A DNA stretch of 64,000 nt from Symsagittifera roscoffensis (GCF_963678635.1 NC_087063.1:39818759-39882758), one strand, 5' to 3'. Numbered from the stretch's first letter, positions 11,038-23,775 are shown. Translations and numbers: made by a program. The notes: a model not told the origin generated them from the letters alone.

Positions 11038-11620
11038 TTCAGATAAATGTAAAAAGTGGAATATTTGAGTGGGTGTGGAGTGGAAAAAAGCCGAAAGTCT
11101 TATTAGAAAAGTGGACTGGTTTAATTCGAAAATACGGAGCTTTGACCACCGAGCGGTAATCAACCAAAAAAAATGCAAAACTTTCAAAATAAACGACAAT
11201 TAAAAACCGCATTTGGCATTCTTTTTGTGTCATTTATGTGCAGAAACCGGCAAACAGAAAAGCTAATTTGAGGAGGCTAAATTAAGAAAAATGCTGCTTC
11301 TTTTTGACCACGCATATTAATATATTGTACTTTTCTAGTAAATGTTGGTCCAATTATAATATATATTTTTTCATTTTTCATCATTTAGGAGAGGTAATAC
11401 TCAAAAGTGCATGTACAAAACAGTCCCATGCAAAACAGTCTAATACAAAGTAGTCCAAAAAATCATGAAATGAAGAAAAAAAGCAGTCCAATACAAAACA
11501 GTCCGATTTAAAGTCGCTGGTGGGCGCGCTGCGCGCGCGTAACCGCTTTGCGGCGATAACCGTCTCTAAATTTTGTAAGACGTCCTAACCTCTGTTGGCA
11601 AGCTCGCAACACGTTTTTAG
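11038..11620. other. Gene-free stretch with a CAGTCC-rich patch
   Basis: No gene is supported. At 11405-11515 the phrase AAAACAGTCC/AATACAAA is repeated about five times with drift. GCGCGCTGCGCGCGCG at about 11525 is a short self-complementary run. Confidence 0.35.
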
Positions 11621-11622
11621 CA

Positions 11623-11787
11623 GACTCAGAGCAATTGTGAAGTGTGATAGCTAACTTCAAAGGCGGCATTGGCGATTAGCGGTGCCAGGGATTTTAGCAA
11701 ACCGGTTTTTTAGCAGACCGGTTTTTTAGCAGACTCAGAACAATTATAAAGTGTGATAGCTAACTTCAAATGCATCATTGGCGATTA
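11623..11787. repeat. Short direct duplication leading into the 282-bp array
   Basis: CAGACTCAGAGCAATTGTGAAG... (about 11623) recurs at about 11727 with few changes, including GTGATAGCTAACTTCAAA and GGCGATTAGCG. The second copy leads directly into the first unit of the 282-bp array. Confidence 0.5.
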
Positions 11788-12897
11788 GCGACCGCTTGTT
11801 CCGCTGCACTTCAATTCAACGCAAGTGTTATTGCGCGCGTAACTCTTTGTTTTGCCGCAAATTAAGACTTGTGTTTCTGAAGTTGATAGTTTTTTTGACA
11901 GATCGTGAGATAATTGACTTAATTGGGGAAGCTTGGCCCCAGACTGAGTGTTTTGTTTTTTTTTTTGATTCTGTCAATCAATCATTCATCACTTTATTAT
12001 GTTGGTCTCCTAAAAGACTCATTTTTCACCTTTTATGCTACAAGATTGGTCTGCTAAACGATCCGTCCCGGGATTAGCGACCGCTTGCTCCGCTGCATTT
12101 CATTTCAACACGAGTGTTATTGTGCGCGTAAATCTTTGCTTCGCCGCTAATTTTGACTGTTGTGTTTTTGAAGTTGATAGTTTTGTTGACAAATCGTGAG
12201 ATAATTGACTTAATTGGGAAAGCTTGGCCCCAGACTGAGCGTCTTTTTGAGTCTGTCAATCAATCATTCATCACTTATTTATGTTGGTCTCCTAAAAGAC
12301 TCATTTTTCAGTTTTTATGCTACAAGATTGGTCTGCTAAACGATCCGCCCCGGGATTAGCGACCGCTTGCTCCGCTGCATTTCATTTCAACACGAGTGTT
12401 ATTGTGCGCGTAAATCTTTGCTTCGCCGCTAATTTTGACTGTTGTGTTTTTGAAGTTGATAGTTTTGTTGACAAATCGTGAGATAATTGACTTAATTGGG
12501 AAAGCTTGGCCCCAGACTGAGCGTCTTTTTGAGTCTGTCAATCAATCATTCATCACTTATTTATGTTGGTCTCCTAAAAGACTCATTTTTCAGTTTTTAT
12601 GCTACAAGATTGGTCTGCTAAACGATCCGCCCCGGGATTAGCGACCGCTTGCTCCGCTGCATTTCATTTCAACACGAGTGTTATTGTGCGCGTAAATCTT
12701 TGCTTCGCCGCTAATTTTGACTGTTGTGTTTTTGAAGTTGATAGTTTTGTTGACAAATCGTGAGATAATTGACTTAATTGGGGAAGCATGGACCCAGACT
12801 GAGCGTCTTTTTGAGTCTGTCAAGCAATCATTCATCACTCTAAAAGACTCTTTTTTTCATTTTTATGCTACAAGATTGGTCTGCTAAACGATTGGTT
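11783..12897. repeat. Tandem array of about four 282-bp units
   Basis: Units start with GATTAGCGACCGCTTG at 11783, 12072, 12354 and 12636. Units 2 and 3 are exactly 282 bp long and appear identical. Unit 1 is 289 bp and diverged, and unit 4 is shortened near its end. The repeated open frames on both strands come from the tandem structure and are not considered genes. Confidence 0.85.
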
Positions 12898-12899
12898 CC

Positions 12900-13650
12900 C
12901 GCAATTATAGTAGACAGGTCCCGTATGCAATTTGCATGTAATAATTTAAAAAGTAAAATGTGTATTTTCTTTTCTTTGCAGAAATCCCGCAAAATGTATT
13001 GAGTCAAAAACTTTTCGAATAAAAATTGTAAATTCAATTTTCCTTATATCAAGAAAAATGCTCGCTTCAACTTAAGTTACATTTTAAAAATTATAACTGG
13101 GTTTGCTTAGGTCATCAAAACTTAATGACAATTTTTTATGAATTTTTCATCTTAAATGGCGAGGGGGGAGCTCTTCCGAAATAACGAAAGATAAGATTTG
13201 TTTAAGAATAAACAGGCACAATGGCAAATTTAAAAAAAAACGACTTAAGAGCGCCACTACCTAATCAATTTAGTATCCAAGTTGACTCTATAATAGACTA
13301 GACTTCTTGACTTTAATATTTGACTATAATTCTTGACTTTAATATTGCAGGAAATTCTTATCGGCTAGTGGGTGTTTTGGGGGCGTTCAACAGTGCCTAA
13401 GTACAACAGTGTTGAAAATTGAGGTTACTTGCAAATGTTCACTTCTCTTTGCAAATCGATGGCATATTGCTTGAATACTGTTTCTTTTTGGCGCGAAACC
13501 GAGAAAAAATTTAACAATTTGCTGAGTTAATTGTTTGTTCAGAAAAAAGTTATGGGTATTCTTAGTAATTTTTGGCACTGTTAAATAACGCTTTGATTTT
13601 CGGCGCTGTTGTACTTCGGCACTGTTGTACTGCCCCGGTGTTTAACCTTT
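12900..13650. other. Annexin upstream region with a small inverted-repeat element
   Basis: CAACAGTGCCTAAGTACAAC (about 13389) and its inverse, GTTGTACTTCGGCACTGTTG (about 13609), bracket some 240 bp that could be a worn MITE. CTTGACTTTAATATT is repeated directly at 13308 and 13334. No coding sequence was recognised. Confidence 0.35.
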
Positions 13651-13659
13651 GAGTAATCA

Positions 13660-13667
13660 TATATAAA
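13660..13667 (+). promoter_or_regulatory. Possible TATA box of the annexin gene
   Basis: TATATAAA lies 448 bp upstream of the annexin start codon. A start site about 30 bp downstream would leave a 5' leader of some 420 nt, or a shorter one if an upstream intron exists. The motif is common in AT-rich DNA, so this is a weak call. Confidence 0.25.
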
Positions 13668-14114
13668 CTAGACGGAGGAAGCCATTGTTTTCCGAGCTAA
13701 CGCCATTCTTGCGAAAAGATCAACAAGCTTTGAGCTGTTGATCATCAAGGCGTGGGATTATTTGCAGTTTGAGAGTTTGAGGGGTTTTGAATGCCAAAAT
13801 GCACTACAAGAATGAAGCTCAACAATATGATACGATTTGTAGCATGAAGCAGGACTGATTGTTTATTAATCTGGGTATTTGTCTTTATCAAAGGTTTGCT
13901 GCGTTTTTGTCTGTCAATAGCCGAATGTTTAATGAAAGTTATGTAACTTGCCGAAGGCAAATACGTCGCAAGCACTTCATTGGCTGGTGCTGTTTAACAT
14001 TTCAGACTCAAATAAAGATCTCGAGAACAAACTTCAAACGAAATTGCGTCTCTGCTCAACTGACTTTGAACAATAGTCTCAGCGCCTAACTAATTCAAAT
14101 CTCACAACTCAAAT

Positions 14115-17100
14115 ATGGCCGCTCAACATGTAAGTGATCAAAAATCCAATGCTCAAAAGTGTTTCAGTTTTTTCTTCAAAAAACCAACCTCTTTGACACG
14201 CCGGTAGTTGATATAATTTTACCAGAAAAAATTTTACCAGGAAAAAATAGCGCAAGAGTTCGTTTTATCATGCCACAGCATCATCAGGTTGTTTTGAAGT
14301 ATTTTGAATTTTCAAGCAAAAATTTTCAAATATTAGGACTGCGAATCTTAAATTGTGCTTGTAGCCCAAACCTTCCATAGTTGCGTTCAAACACTTCAAT
14401 GTGGAGTCGGACGCGCAGACACTGCGAGATGCGATGAAGGGCATGGGTACTGACGAGGACACGATCATTGAGATCATGTGTGCGAGGAACTACGAGCAGA
14501 TCAGTGCGATCAAGAAGAGTTTCCAGCAGATGTTCGGACGGGTGCTGGCGGATGACCTCAAGAGCGAATTAGGCGGCAAGTTTGAGAAGGTGATTCTGAA
14601 ACTGCTCATGTCGCCGATGGAGCAAATGGCAACTACGCTCAGAAACGCTGTTAAGGTACCAGTTTAGGCCAAGCTGCACGTTTTCAATGTGCATTGAAAT
14701 AGATCTAAGCACACTTTTAATTTTGGCTGTAGGGTGCTGGCACTGACGAAACTGCAATCATCGAGATTATGTGCACCAGCACCAACGAAGAATTAGCCGA
14801 AATCAAAGCAGCCTACAAAACACGTAAGTTATATTCTACACAATAAATCATCATAGGAGCTGAATTGCTCCCCCGTATATCTAGTCATTAACTCGCTAAT
14901 TTTTTAGAGAAAATGTTTTAGAGAAATTGCGAAAAGTTATACATTTTTTTAATTTAGTGTTTTTGGTAAAAAAAAAGACAACTAAACGATGTAAAAACTG
15001 CAAAATTGAGAAATAATAATAAATGAAACAAGACTGCTCGTATCAGGGCGAAGCCCTGAATGTTCCTACTGCCATTTAAGGTTTATGGAGCAGTAATAAT
15101 TTTAAAAATTAAATGAAATAAAACTAAATGAAATTTTTTTTTCCTAAAATTTGAAGTTTTTCAAATGAAAATCATCCCCCCATACGCCATATAAAGTACA
15201 AAGGGATAGTTTTCACTCCTTATAACAAATAAATTATGGCAAATGAGCTTCCCGGGATGACCGAAATTTCGTATCATACAATTCCCATATATGAGAAACT
15301 TCTTGTCATACAATTCCATACAATGCCATACGTACAGAACATTGTATGAAATCTCTATGATAAACATTTTTCCATAAATGAAAATTGTATGATAGGTGTT
15401 TTTCCATAAACCAAAATGTTTGATTTTTTCTTTTTAAATTTTTTTTTCTGAAAATTTTTTGGTCGTGTTTGCAGCCAAACACAAGAGACAAAGACCTTGG
15501 TTACTCAAAGCACCAAAGGTTGGACGGTCTTTGCATTTGCAATGCATAGAAAACGACCTGAGTTAGGCTGTCTTTCACAATTGATATAAAAAAAGTAACA
15601 AACTTTTAACTTTTGGCAAAATTTTTTAATGGTGATTAATTTAAACTTTTGATTTTTTCAAATGATCAGACATTGATCAAGGCATATATAAACACCCCAT
15701 ACAAGAAAAAAAAATTTTGAAGAAAAAAAAATTTAGTCAAAAGAAAGTAAAAGCCAATATTATTGCATCCAGGACTACGTTATGCACACAAAAAATTAAA
15801 TTTTGCATGCAAAAAAATTTTTTCGAAAAATGTTTGTTTGCGTACGAAATTCGATTTGCGGTCGAAAAAAAAACAAAAAAATTTCGTGGCCAAATTTCGT
15901 GGCCAAAAAAATTTCGTGGCCAAACCTCGATTTTTTTTACCAGACTGTTTCATCAGAATCAAACAGCCACAGAAAAAAGTTTGTATCTTTTTTCAACCAT
16001 TTTTAGAAATTATATGAAAATTGTATGACAAGCATTTTTCCACACACTTGATGTATGGAATTGTATGATAACCATTTTCGGTGTATGGAGGTCAACCCGG
16101 GTTCTTTCAACCAATTTGGAACGATTTCTAAGACGCATTGACTCTCCGCTTACGCGTTAATAGCGCGAATTATATCGCGCGTTAATTGTCCCAAATTAGC
16201 CAAAATGGCAATCTCTAAACCCCCGTAACTTTACGAAAATTGATCACAGGTGAAATATTTTTTCAAATTTGAGCTCAGGATAAGAATACCTTTCGAATGT
16301 TATAAAAAATTCCGTCAAAAATGGCTAGTTAAAAAGTCGAAATTTGTAGAAAAAAAACCCACCCCGAGCACAAATATTCCGTTACTTTTGTATCGAAAGT
16401 AGGAAAAATTATGATCAGTAGTAAAATTTGTAGTAAAATTAACTTATAGTAAAATTAAGTTTTTCGTATCTAATCGAATTATGTCAAGCTTAGACTGAAA
16501 ACAACAATGCTTAATCCTTTTTCCTAAAACTTAGAATTTTTGAAGTCTTTTAAGGATACAAATCATGATCATTAGGCTTACTATGGTATCATTTTTGAAA
16601 AAGCGGGATCTAAACCATAGTTACTTGAGAGGGGGGGGGGGGGTGGTTACTTGGGTGTGGGGTGTATTATTGTTAGAATGTAGCCAATCATTATCGAGTA
16701 AATTACACGCAGCGTCTAGCTCAATTTAACCAAAACAAATAGTATAGTAGAAAATATAAAATAGTGTTCAATTTTTCAAAAAAAGTTTGATCAATCAGCT
16801 TTTTAAAATACCAAAATTGACCACCAACGAGCTTTTTTTGAGGTAATCAAAACTGGCGTAGAAAAAAAATGGAGGCTAAGCCATAGTTCCTTTCTACTCT
16901 TTGAGAATAGTCGAACAAAAAACGCATACTATAGTTTTGCTCACCAAAATGCATACCGTACATAGACTTGCAATCCTCAAACGTACCATACGTATACACA
17001 CCAACAGTAAACATACCAAATTTATTCATACCGAAAAATTACATAGCAGCATATACAAACTGTTTTTATACTAACCATGCAGTGCCGCGACAACTCGTAA

Positions 17101-20100
17101 CAAAAGACAACTCGCTTGACAAGACAAACCGTAGAAAATTTGAACGGTAATTTTTTGTTCCAATAATCTAATGTTGACTGAAAAGGCGGTAAAATAGCAC
17201 AGCCTTTGAGCTTTCAAATTTTTGTTGATATAATGGGATTTAACAGATCAAAGTTCAATTAAAGAGCTTTCAGCTGCAACACTGATCACTATCCTTGAGT
17301 TTTTGATGACTTTCGTTGCAATTGTTCACATTTAGTGCAATTATAGAGCTTTCCTCTGGACTTGAACCAAATCAAGAGATTTTGGTTAGATTTTGCTCGT
17401 TGTTTAATTTACTACACGATTTTTGATACTGTTCTAGAAAGTTCTAAGCCAGCTTTTGACTGAATTGATTGTTTCTTGTGTTCTATGTAAATTAACTAAA
17501 CTGAGTCCAAATAGTTGGTTGAAAAGTGATCTTTTCGCTGAATTTCACGTAAGATTTCACCATCCACCTTTTTCGAAATATCCGAGACAAGCTTTGACCG
17601 CTGATCTCACTTGTTGTGGCGTACAAAATTTGCAGTGCAAGCTTCAAGTCGTACTGAGGAATGAGTACCAGCGCAAAAAAGGACTTCATTTTTTTCGTAA
17701 CTTTTGTCCTTTCTGTTATCGATTGAAGGTCTTAATACTTAAAAAGTTAATTTGCCTATTCAAATTGATACAGGCAATTTGTTAAGACGCTATGAGAAAT
17801 TAGGATTTGCAAGCCAAAATTGCTGCTTTTTTGGTTTCAAGTAGTGTTTCTGTCTCTGCGGGCTCTAAGGGGTCGGACTCACGGAACACTATGAATACTT
17901 GGTGCACTTGCTGTGAAATTTTGCTTGTAATAGAAAGTAAACCATCGGGATTAACCAGTTTTTTATAACAGCATGTACCGTACATGCATGATATAATAAC
18001 GAAGGGTAGATTTGAATGTGCTAGCGGCATGCCAAGTTTCGTATCGCTCAAGCATGTCAAGTTTTGAGTCAGTGGTGAATACTGAGTCGATCGCAATACC
18101 CGGCCCGAGTCATGCGCCAAAAAATTTTCTCTTTGAGTTTTCTGAAGTTCCATGTTAGTTGCGATGTCCCGCACGGTCTTTGGCAGACCTCTAAGTTCTC
18201 TTTTGCGCTGTTTGCCATGAACACCGACGTAAGTTTACCCACATTTGCTACGCAATCCTAGGAAACGGTTTTAATTACGTTTGAGTTGATAGATCGGGGA
18301 TGTTCTTGAGAATTTTGCATTAGTGTCTTTAATTGTTGCGTAAAACTATGCATTTTTAAAAATTAGATTTTGCCATGATATATCTAGCCAACAAGTAGGA
18401 GAGTGTTTTCGAAACCATCTGTCAAAGTTTGCGTTTATGTAACATCCCCCAGGGTTGTTAACAGCTATGCACGTTTAACGGTCATGCTTTTAACCTAATT
18501 TAAGCCTATTTTGTCTAAAAATCTAATTTGAAATATTCCAAAACGACACGTTTAGGCTACCTACTTTCATTTTTTTGTTTTTTTAAATAATTCTCCAGAA
18601 ATAAAACATCACATGTGAAATTTGTTATAACAATTTTTATGCGTTTCCAGTTGTTGTCTAGCTTTTTTTCTTCAACTCAAACCTCATGAAATATTTTGTT
18701 TTTAAAGATCAAGATTCTTTTTTGCGCTGTTTTGCACTGAATTGCAACGTTATTGAATTGAATAGAAAGAGATTTAGAAATCAAATTGACAATAATTTCG
18801 ATTGGGAACGATGCAACCAGAGTTCTCGATTCAATTTGTGGCGTTAAACAAACATACTCATTTTTCGTCACAATTGTTTTTAAACAAGTAACAAGACTAC
18901 TCGTATCAGTGCGAAGCCCTGAAAGTTCCGACTGCCTTTTAAGGTTTATGGGGCAGTAATAACATTAAAAAGTTAAAGGTGAAAAACAAAATGAAATTTT
19001 TTTTTTGAAATTTGATTTTTTTTTGTGAAAAACATCCTCCCACGCGCCATATAAAGTACAATAGGATAGATTTCGTTCCTTGAAACAAACCAATTATGGC
19101 AAATAAGCTTCTTTTAACCAATTTGGAACGATTTCTAAGACGGATTAACTCTCCGCTTACGCGTTAATAGCACGAATTGTATCGCGCGTTAATTGTCCAA
19201 ATTGGCCAAAATGCCAATCTTTAAACCCCCGTAACTTTACGAAAAATGATCACAGGTGAAATATCTTTTCAAATTTGAGCTCAGGACAACAATACCTTTC
19301 GAATGATATAAAAAAATTCCGTCAAAAATGGCTAGTTTAAAAGTCGAAATTTGTCTGAAGAAAAAAAAACCCACCCCGAGCACAAATATTCCGTTACTTT
19401 CGTATCGAAAGTCGGAACAAAAATTAACAGATACATAGTTGGCATTAAGCGAGGGATTATTACAGGTCTTAGCTTAGGGGTATTTAATTTGTTGATATAG
19501 GAGTTTATTGCAAGTTATCGTAATTGCCTAATAACACGAGTTGTCTTTTTTGCGAGTTGTCTTTTTGGAGAAATGTCTCTTGTTGCGAGTTGTCGTGTAA
19601 CGTTACCATTTATATGCATACAATGCATATACCTGATAGACATATGAATACAATTGATCAATGCGGGCGGAGGTTGCTAACTTATTCGCATGATTCAATT
19701 TTTAGTGTTCAAACATGACTTGATGAAAGATCTAGTGGATGACACCTCCGGGGACTTCAAGAGACTCTTGGTGAGCATGTCCGCAGGAGACAGAGACCAA
19801 GGCGGACAGGATTTGAGTGAGGCTGAGGCCATGAGCTACGCACAGGTATAATAACATTTAACCCTAGTCACATTTTAAAACGCTAGAGACCCGCATTGCT
19901 TAAACAACTTATTCAACTCCATACACTGTTTCTAGAGCAAATACCTTTGTATTAGTTCTGATTGACATAATCGAAGTCAAGAAAATGAGAGTTTTCATTA
20001 AAAATTATTTTTCTAAATATCCATATTTTCTGCGTAAAATTTAGAAAACCTGTGTGATGGCTTTTATTTTGTTGAATACGTTTCAGAAACTGTTCGATGC

Positions 20101-21419
20101 TGGCGAGGGTAAAGTGGGCACTGATGAGGAGGCTTTTAACATGGTGATGGCCAGGAGGGGTTTCCACCAACTGAGACAGATCTTCCACGCCTATGACAGG
20201 AATCTCAGTCCCGAGAATGGCATCGTTAAGGCCATCAAGTCTGAGTTCTCCGGATCTATCAAGGAGGCATACGTAGCAACGGGTCAGTCTGCGACATCCA
20301 TTCGTATCCTTCACTTTTTTTTGAAATCAAAGCCGCTACTCCGAACACTTAATAAATAATATGCGAATAGACAGATTATTTGAAACATCCCGAAGATTTA
20401 TAGTGACTCATGTTCTCACTTTTAATTCCCAGCAGGTCAGATTATAAACTTTAGTCTTTTAGCTGTGACTGCCCTGGAAGGTCGGGAGGCCTATTTAGCT
20501 GACCAGCTCTACCAAAGCATGAAGGTACCATATACCATTTCAATTTTATCGCCATACGCTTTCGGAGAATATTTCAATGCATGTTTCTATTCACATGACT
20601 TACAAGATTTAAGCAATAGGGTTTTTGCAATGCGACATCGACGGACTCACCTTAAAATCTATTACATATCAAAATCAATAGCGTATATTCCTCTTCAATA
20701 TACACTAATTTTGAGGGGATGCCTGAGTAAACTTCTTTTTTCTGAAAGCTTTATTAGCAATACTGTGAAGGCTTTTTGAGCTTTTCTTTTTCGAAATCTT
20801 TTTATGAATTATTGATTTATCTATGACGATGTAGGGTTTGGGCACAAATGACAACCAGCTGATTCGCTTGATTACCTCCCGGTCCGAGATGGACCTCAAG
20901 GGAATCGCAGTCCAGTTCCTGAAGCGACACGAAAAGACACTGGAGGAGTTTGTGGTGGTGAGTAAGCCATCAACTTCATCAAGGCGCTCCTGTTCATTTA
21001 TAAACGGTGGCCTGAAGTTGTTTTTATTCCGCGAACTGATAACTCACTGTTAATTGTTTTAAAGAAGTATTGCGACAAAGTCTAAAAGAGGTGTAGTTTA
21101 AAAGAGTCATCATATTGGGTGGGGTTGAAAGTTACGGAATGGGTTACAGCTATGGCTATACAATGGATTTAGTAATAATCAAAATGCTGAAATAATCTAA
21201 TTCAAAAACTTATTTTATGGATACCTCAGAATAGTACTGAGAGTTTTATTTACGAAAGATCAATTCGTATAGCCCGCACTCCCATTCCCATTTTACCTGA
21301 ATTCTTAGCTTCGTAAAGCCTTAGTGGTGATCACCTCAAGATTGGTTTGATTTCAGGATGACACAAGTGGAGACTACGGCAAATGTCTGCTGGCTCTCGT
21401 CAAGGGCAATGCCCAATAG
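14115..21419 (+). CDS. Annexin, four-repeat calcium-dependent phospholipid-binding protein
   Basis: Eight exons give 326 residues, the usual annexin core length: 14115-14129, 14365-14655, 14733-14823, 19706-19845, 20087-20282, 20463-20524, 20835-20957 and 21357-21419. All junctions are GT-AG and in phase. The first exon encodes only M-A-A-Q-H. The four repeats carry type II calcium motifs at K-G-M-G-T-D-E (30-36), G-A-G-T-D-E (103-108), G-K-V-G-T-D-E (187-193) and G-L-G-T-N-D (266-271). Capping acidic residues are in place, for example D-D-T-S-G-D in repeats 2 and 4. Annexins bind acidic phospholipid membranes in the presence of calcium and act in membrane organisation and trafficking. The N-terminal tail is very short, about 15 residues, so no S100-binding region is likely. 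The third intron is 4.9 kb and repeat-filled, while the others are 77-400 bp. The annexin subfamily cannot be settled by eye. Confidence 0.95.
14955..16404 (+). mobile_element. MITE family A copy split by a later insertion (annexin intron 3)
   Basis: The left part is 14955-15250 (TAGTGTTTTTGGTAAAA onward) and the right part is 16102-16404, ending in GTATCGAAAGTAGG. Together they cover the family consensus without loss. The 851 bp between them belong to a different element. Confidence 0.65.
15251..16101. mobile_element. 851-bp element with CCCGGG(A/T)TGACC ends, nested in a MITE
   Basis: It begins CCCGGGATGACC and ends GGTCAACCCGGG, which are inverted. Further inverted words, TATCATACAATTCC and GGAATTGTATGATA, lie just inside. 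The host MITE reads GAGCTT before it and TTCTTTC after it, giving a 2-3-bp duplication (TT or TTC). ATTTCGTGGCCAAA is repeated internally at about 15884-15935. There is no recognisable transposase. The superfamily is not assigned. Confidence 0.65.
17800..18213 (-). CDS. Unidentified open frame inside annexin intron 3
   Basis: The minus-strand frame stays open for about 137 codons, the longest non-repeat frame in this intron. It reads through H-G-K-Q-R-K-R-E-L-R-G-L-P-K-T-V-R-D-I-A near its start and has cysteines in S-C-M-Y-G-T-C-C-Y-K-K. The composition looks more protein-like than the flanks, and the basic start would suit a DNA-binding protein or transposase. I do not recognise a family. 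It may be a transposon remnant, an intron-nested gene exon, or chance. Confidence 0.2.
   Translation of the reverse strand, partial: KQRKRELRGLPKTVRDIATNMELQKTQRENFLAHDSGRVLRSTQYSPLTQNLTCLSDTKLGMPLAHSNLPFVIISCMYGTCCYKKLVNPDGLLSITSKISQQVHQVFIVFRESDPLEPAETETLLETKKAAILACKS
18885..19418 (+). mobile_element. MITE family A copy in annexin intron 3
   Basis: It runs from ACAAGACTACTCGTATCAGTGCG to CGTATCGAAAGTCGGAAC in the same orientation as the gene. It covers nearly the whole consensus, including the CGCGTTAATAGCACGAATTG internal segment. It lacks the leader seen at 784 and 14955. Confidence 0.6.
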
Positions 21420-21709
21420 ATGGATACAGAAAAATTAAGGCAAGGAAAACCAGAAAGGAGGCTGATTAAATCCTAATGTATCAAACTATAACTTAATTTT
21501 ACAAATCAGCTGATAAAAAATTGTACAAATTTCTACTCTTTGATACGGTGTCGAGGATAAATTGATAAGAATACAAAAAACTATATCCTGTCAAAAAAAA
21601 ACAAGTTCAGAGCAAGGATCATCAGAATTAAGAGAAGGAAAATTCATGAATCAAATTTGACAGCATTTTGAAAATGCAACCAGTTCTGTTGCTCAATAAC
21701 ATTTGTAAA

Positions 21710-21775
21710 ATTAAATGAAAACGAAATTTTTTTTGGCGTTTCAGGTTAGTGGTTGCCCAAGTTTTTCATAATAAA
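21710..21775 (+). terminator. Candidate polyadenylation signals of the annexin gene
   Basis: ATTAAA at 21710-21715 and AATAAA at 21770-21775 are the first such hexamers in a plausible range, 290-350 bp after the stop codon. Which is used cannot be told from sequence. Confidence 0.3.
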
Positions 21776-23775
21776 AACAACTACAGTAAATTAAAAGTTC
21801 GTCTACTCGTCAGTTATGTCTAATTCGTGCAAAAAATATCATCTTGGTTCAAACAAATATAAACGGAAATTTTATTGCAATTGATAAATGTTTACGACAA
21901 TAGCAAAAAAAACAGTTTTTTTTAATTATGTGGTTTTTTTTCGTGATGTGATCAAAAGATATGATTGAAAGCCTAGAACTTAGGCAAGTTTAAAAAAAGA
22001 ATAGTATATTTGGCAAAACTGATTTCATTTTTCATTAAAATTTCTTAGTGTTTTTAGATTTTAGTGTAATTAAAGATTTTTTGATGTTTTCATTTTTTCG
22101 AAGAACGCACGAAAAAGTTGAAAAACTAATTTAACAGAAACAAAACTGATTTTTCACAACTCAACTTGAAGTATGAGCTATCATAAGACCTAATTGCTCA
22201 CTTTACTGGCTTTTTTTTTCTGGAAATCAGACAAGCTCAAATATGTTCAAACTATTTTTCTCAACATTGGAAGTACTTTTAAGAGTGTTTTAGAACGTCG
22301 TTTCAATCAGGGCGTAGAAAGATTGAACATGATACCTCATTCAAGATTTTCTGCTTATAATTGTAACCTGATTTTTGGCGGAAACGAAAAAAGTTAGAGA
22401 AAAATTAAGCACGAATTTAAAGTAGTTCCTCTTCATTTTCAATTGTCGGAACAAAAAATTCAGGCTCTTTGACTAATTCTGAAAACAAGAGGCGCGCAAT
22501 TGAATTTGAGGCTTTTGAAATGCAGTTTTGGTTGACAGCCAACATAACCATAATTTAGTTCGAATCACTTTCTTTGACATTTCTTTTCTACTCCAAAAGT
22601 TAAAGTTTTTCCGACAAACAGTTAAATGCCCTAAAAATTTTTTGAAACAACATTTGGCCTGCAATGGTTAGTTACTATAACAAGATGTTTTAAAAAACAA
22701 TTTCTCAACTGTGGGATGACTAATAGGAGCAATGTTTGCAGTTTCTCTAGTAAATTTTGACACAAAATTTTCACAGTAAATTGAACAAAATTTTTTGAAA
22801 CTCAGGATGCATTGCTACGTTTGAAACACATTTTTTTTTATTAATTTGATTTTGGTGTTGGGTAAAAACGATGAAAAAATTAAGTTCATGCTTTTTTCAT
22901 TTTTGCTTACTGATTTGCGTCAGCCAAAATCATTGGGATTTTCGTCTAAACATTGATGATTTTCGTCAGACAAACAATTAACGATTTCTCAGAATTTGAT
23001 TTAATTTTTCACCTGCTGTAAGCTTTAGTGATACTCAGAAAATTTAAAAATTGGGTAATATTCAAGTTTTAGTTATTTGCGCTCGTTTGATAATTTTCCC
23101 AGTTTGACAAAAAAGCTAGTCATACAATCTCAGTCTCAGTTTTGTCGCAGTGTGAAATGGTGTGACTAGCAATTTTCGCAGTGTAAAAATGTGTGAGTAG
23201 CATCTTTTTGTTGGCTTTTTTTTTCCTTATGTGAAAATTACCCAATTTTTTGAGTTTTGCTTTGTTTCAGTTCTGAGCAAAATAACCAGAAACGTTTTTC
23301 ATACAAGAAAACAAACAAACTGAGTGGCAAGAGTCCCACAAACGAACTGCATTTGTAGATTCGCCTTGTGACAAAATGCTGAGGGTTTATGATTAGTGAA
23401 AGTGTTTTTTTTTTGGATTTTTTCCTCATGTAACCCCAAAACGTTCACACTCCAAATCCCTCTTCTATTCCAATCCCCCAAAATTAATTTTTAAATTAAT
23501 AATAATTGATTATTTTTAGTTTTTGTGGAGACTGACATTGAAAACATAATATAATTGATTATTATTCAAGAAACGTCCTTGCGGGTAGGTTTGAATTACT
23601 CGAGTGTGATTTGAAACCACCTTATTGGTAAAAATATCCTGTTTGACTGAAATTATAATACTTACTATTAATAATGGCTGTTGGTGAGGAAAAACAAAAG
23701 CTATAAAAATTGTTTAAGCTTGTCAAAGCTTTTTCGACAAAAAATTGTTAATAGTGTTTTGCTCTGAGACGAGCA
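21776..23775. other. Gene-free AT-rich stretch downstream of the annexin gene
   Basis: Only short frames are open and none resembles a known protein. A pair of AT palindromes (TTAATTTTTAAATTAATAATAATTG) lies near 23480. No repeats shared with the rest of the window were seen until about 23780. Confidence 0.35.

Larger units (their letters stand above)
17088..19595. mobile_element. Possible element bounded by inverted GACAACTCG clusters
   Basis: CGACAACTCGTAACAAAAGACA (17088 on) is matched in inverse at 19574-19595 with two differences. Each side has extra copies of GACAACTCG (17107; 19537 and 19553 in inverse). The interval lies in annexin intron 3. It contains an unidentified minus-strand open frame (17800-18213) and a nested MITE A. 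This could be a decayed DNA transposon, but the ends beyond the shared 22 bp do not match. Confidence 0.3.

Noticed and set aside
12074-12838. Repeated 61-68-codon frames in the 282-bp array
   Set aside because: Identical because the DNA is tandemly repeated; present on both strands with no known domain.
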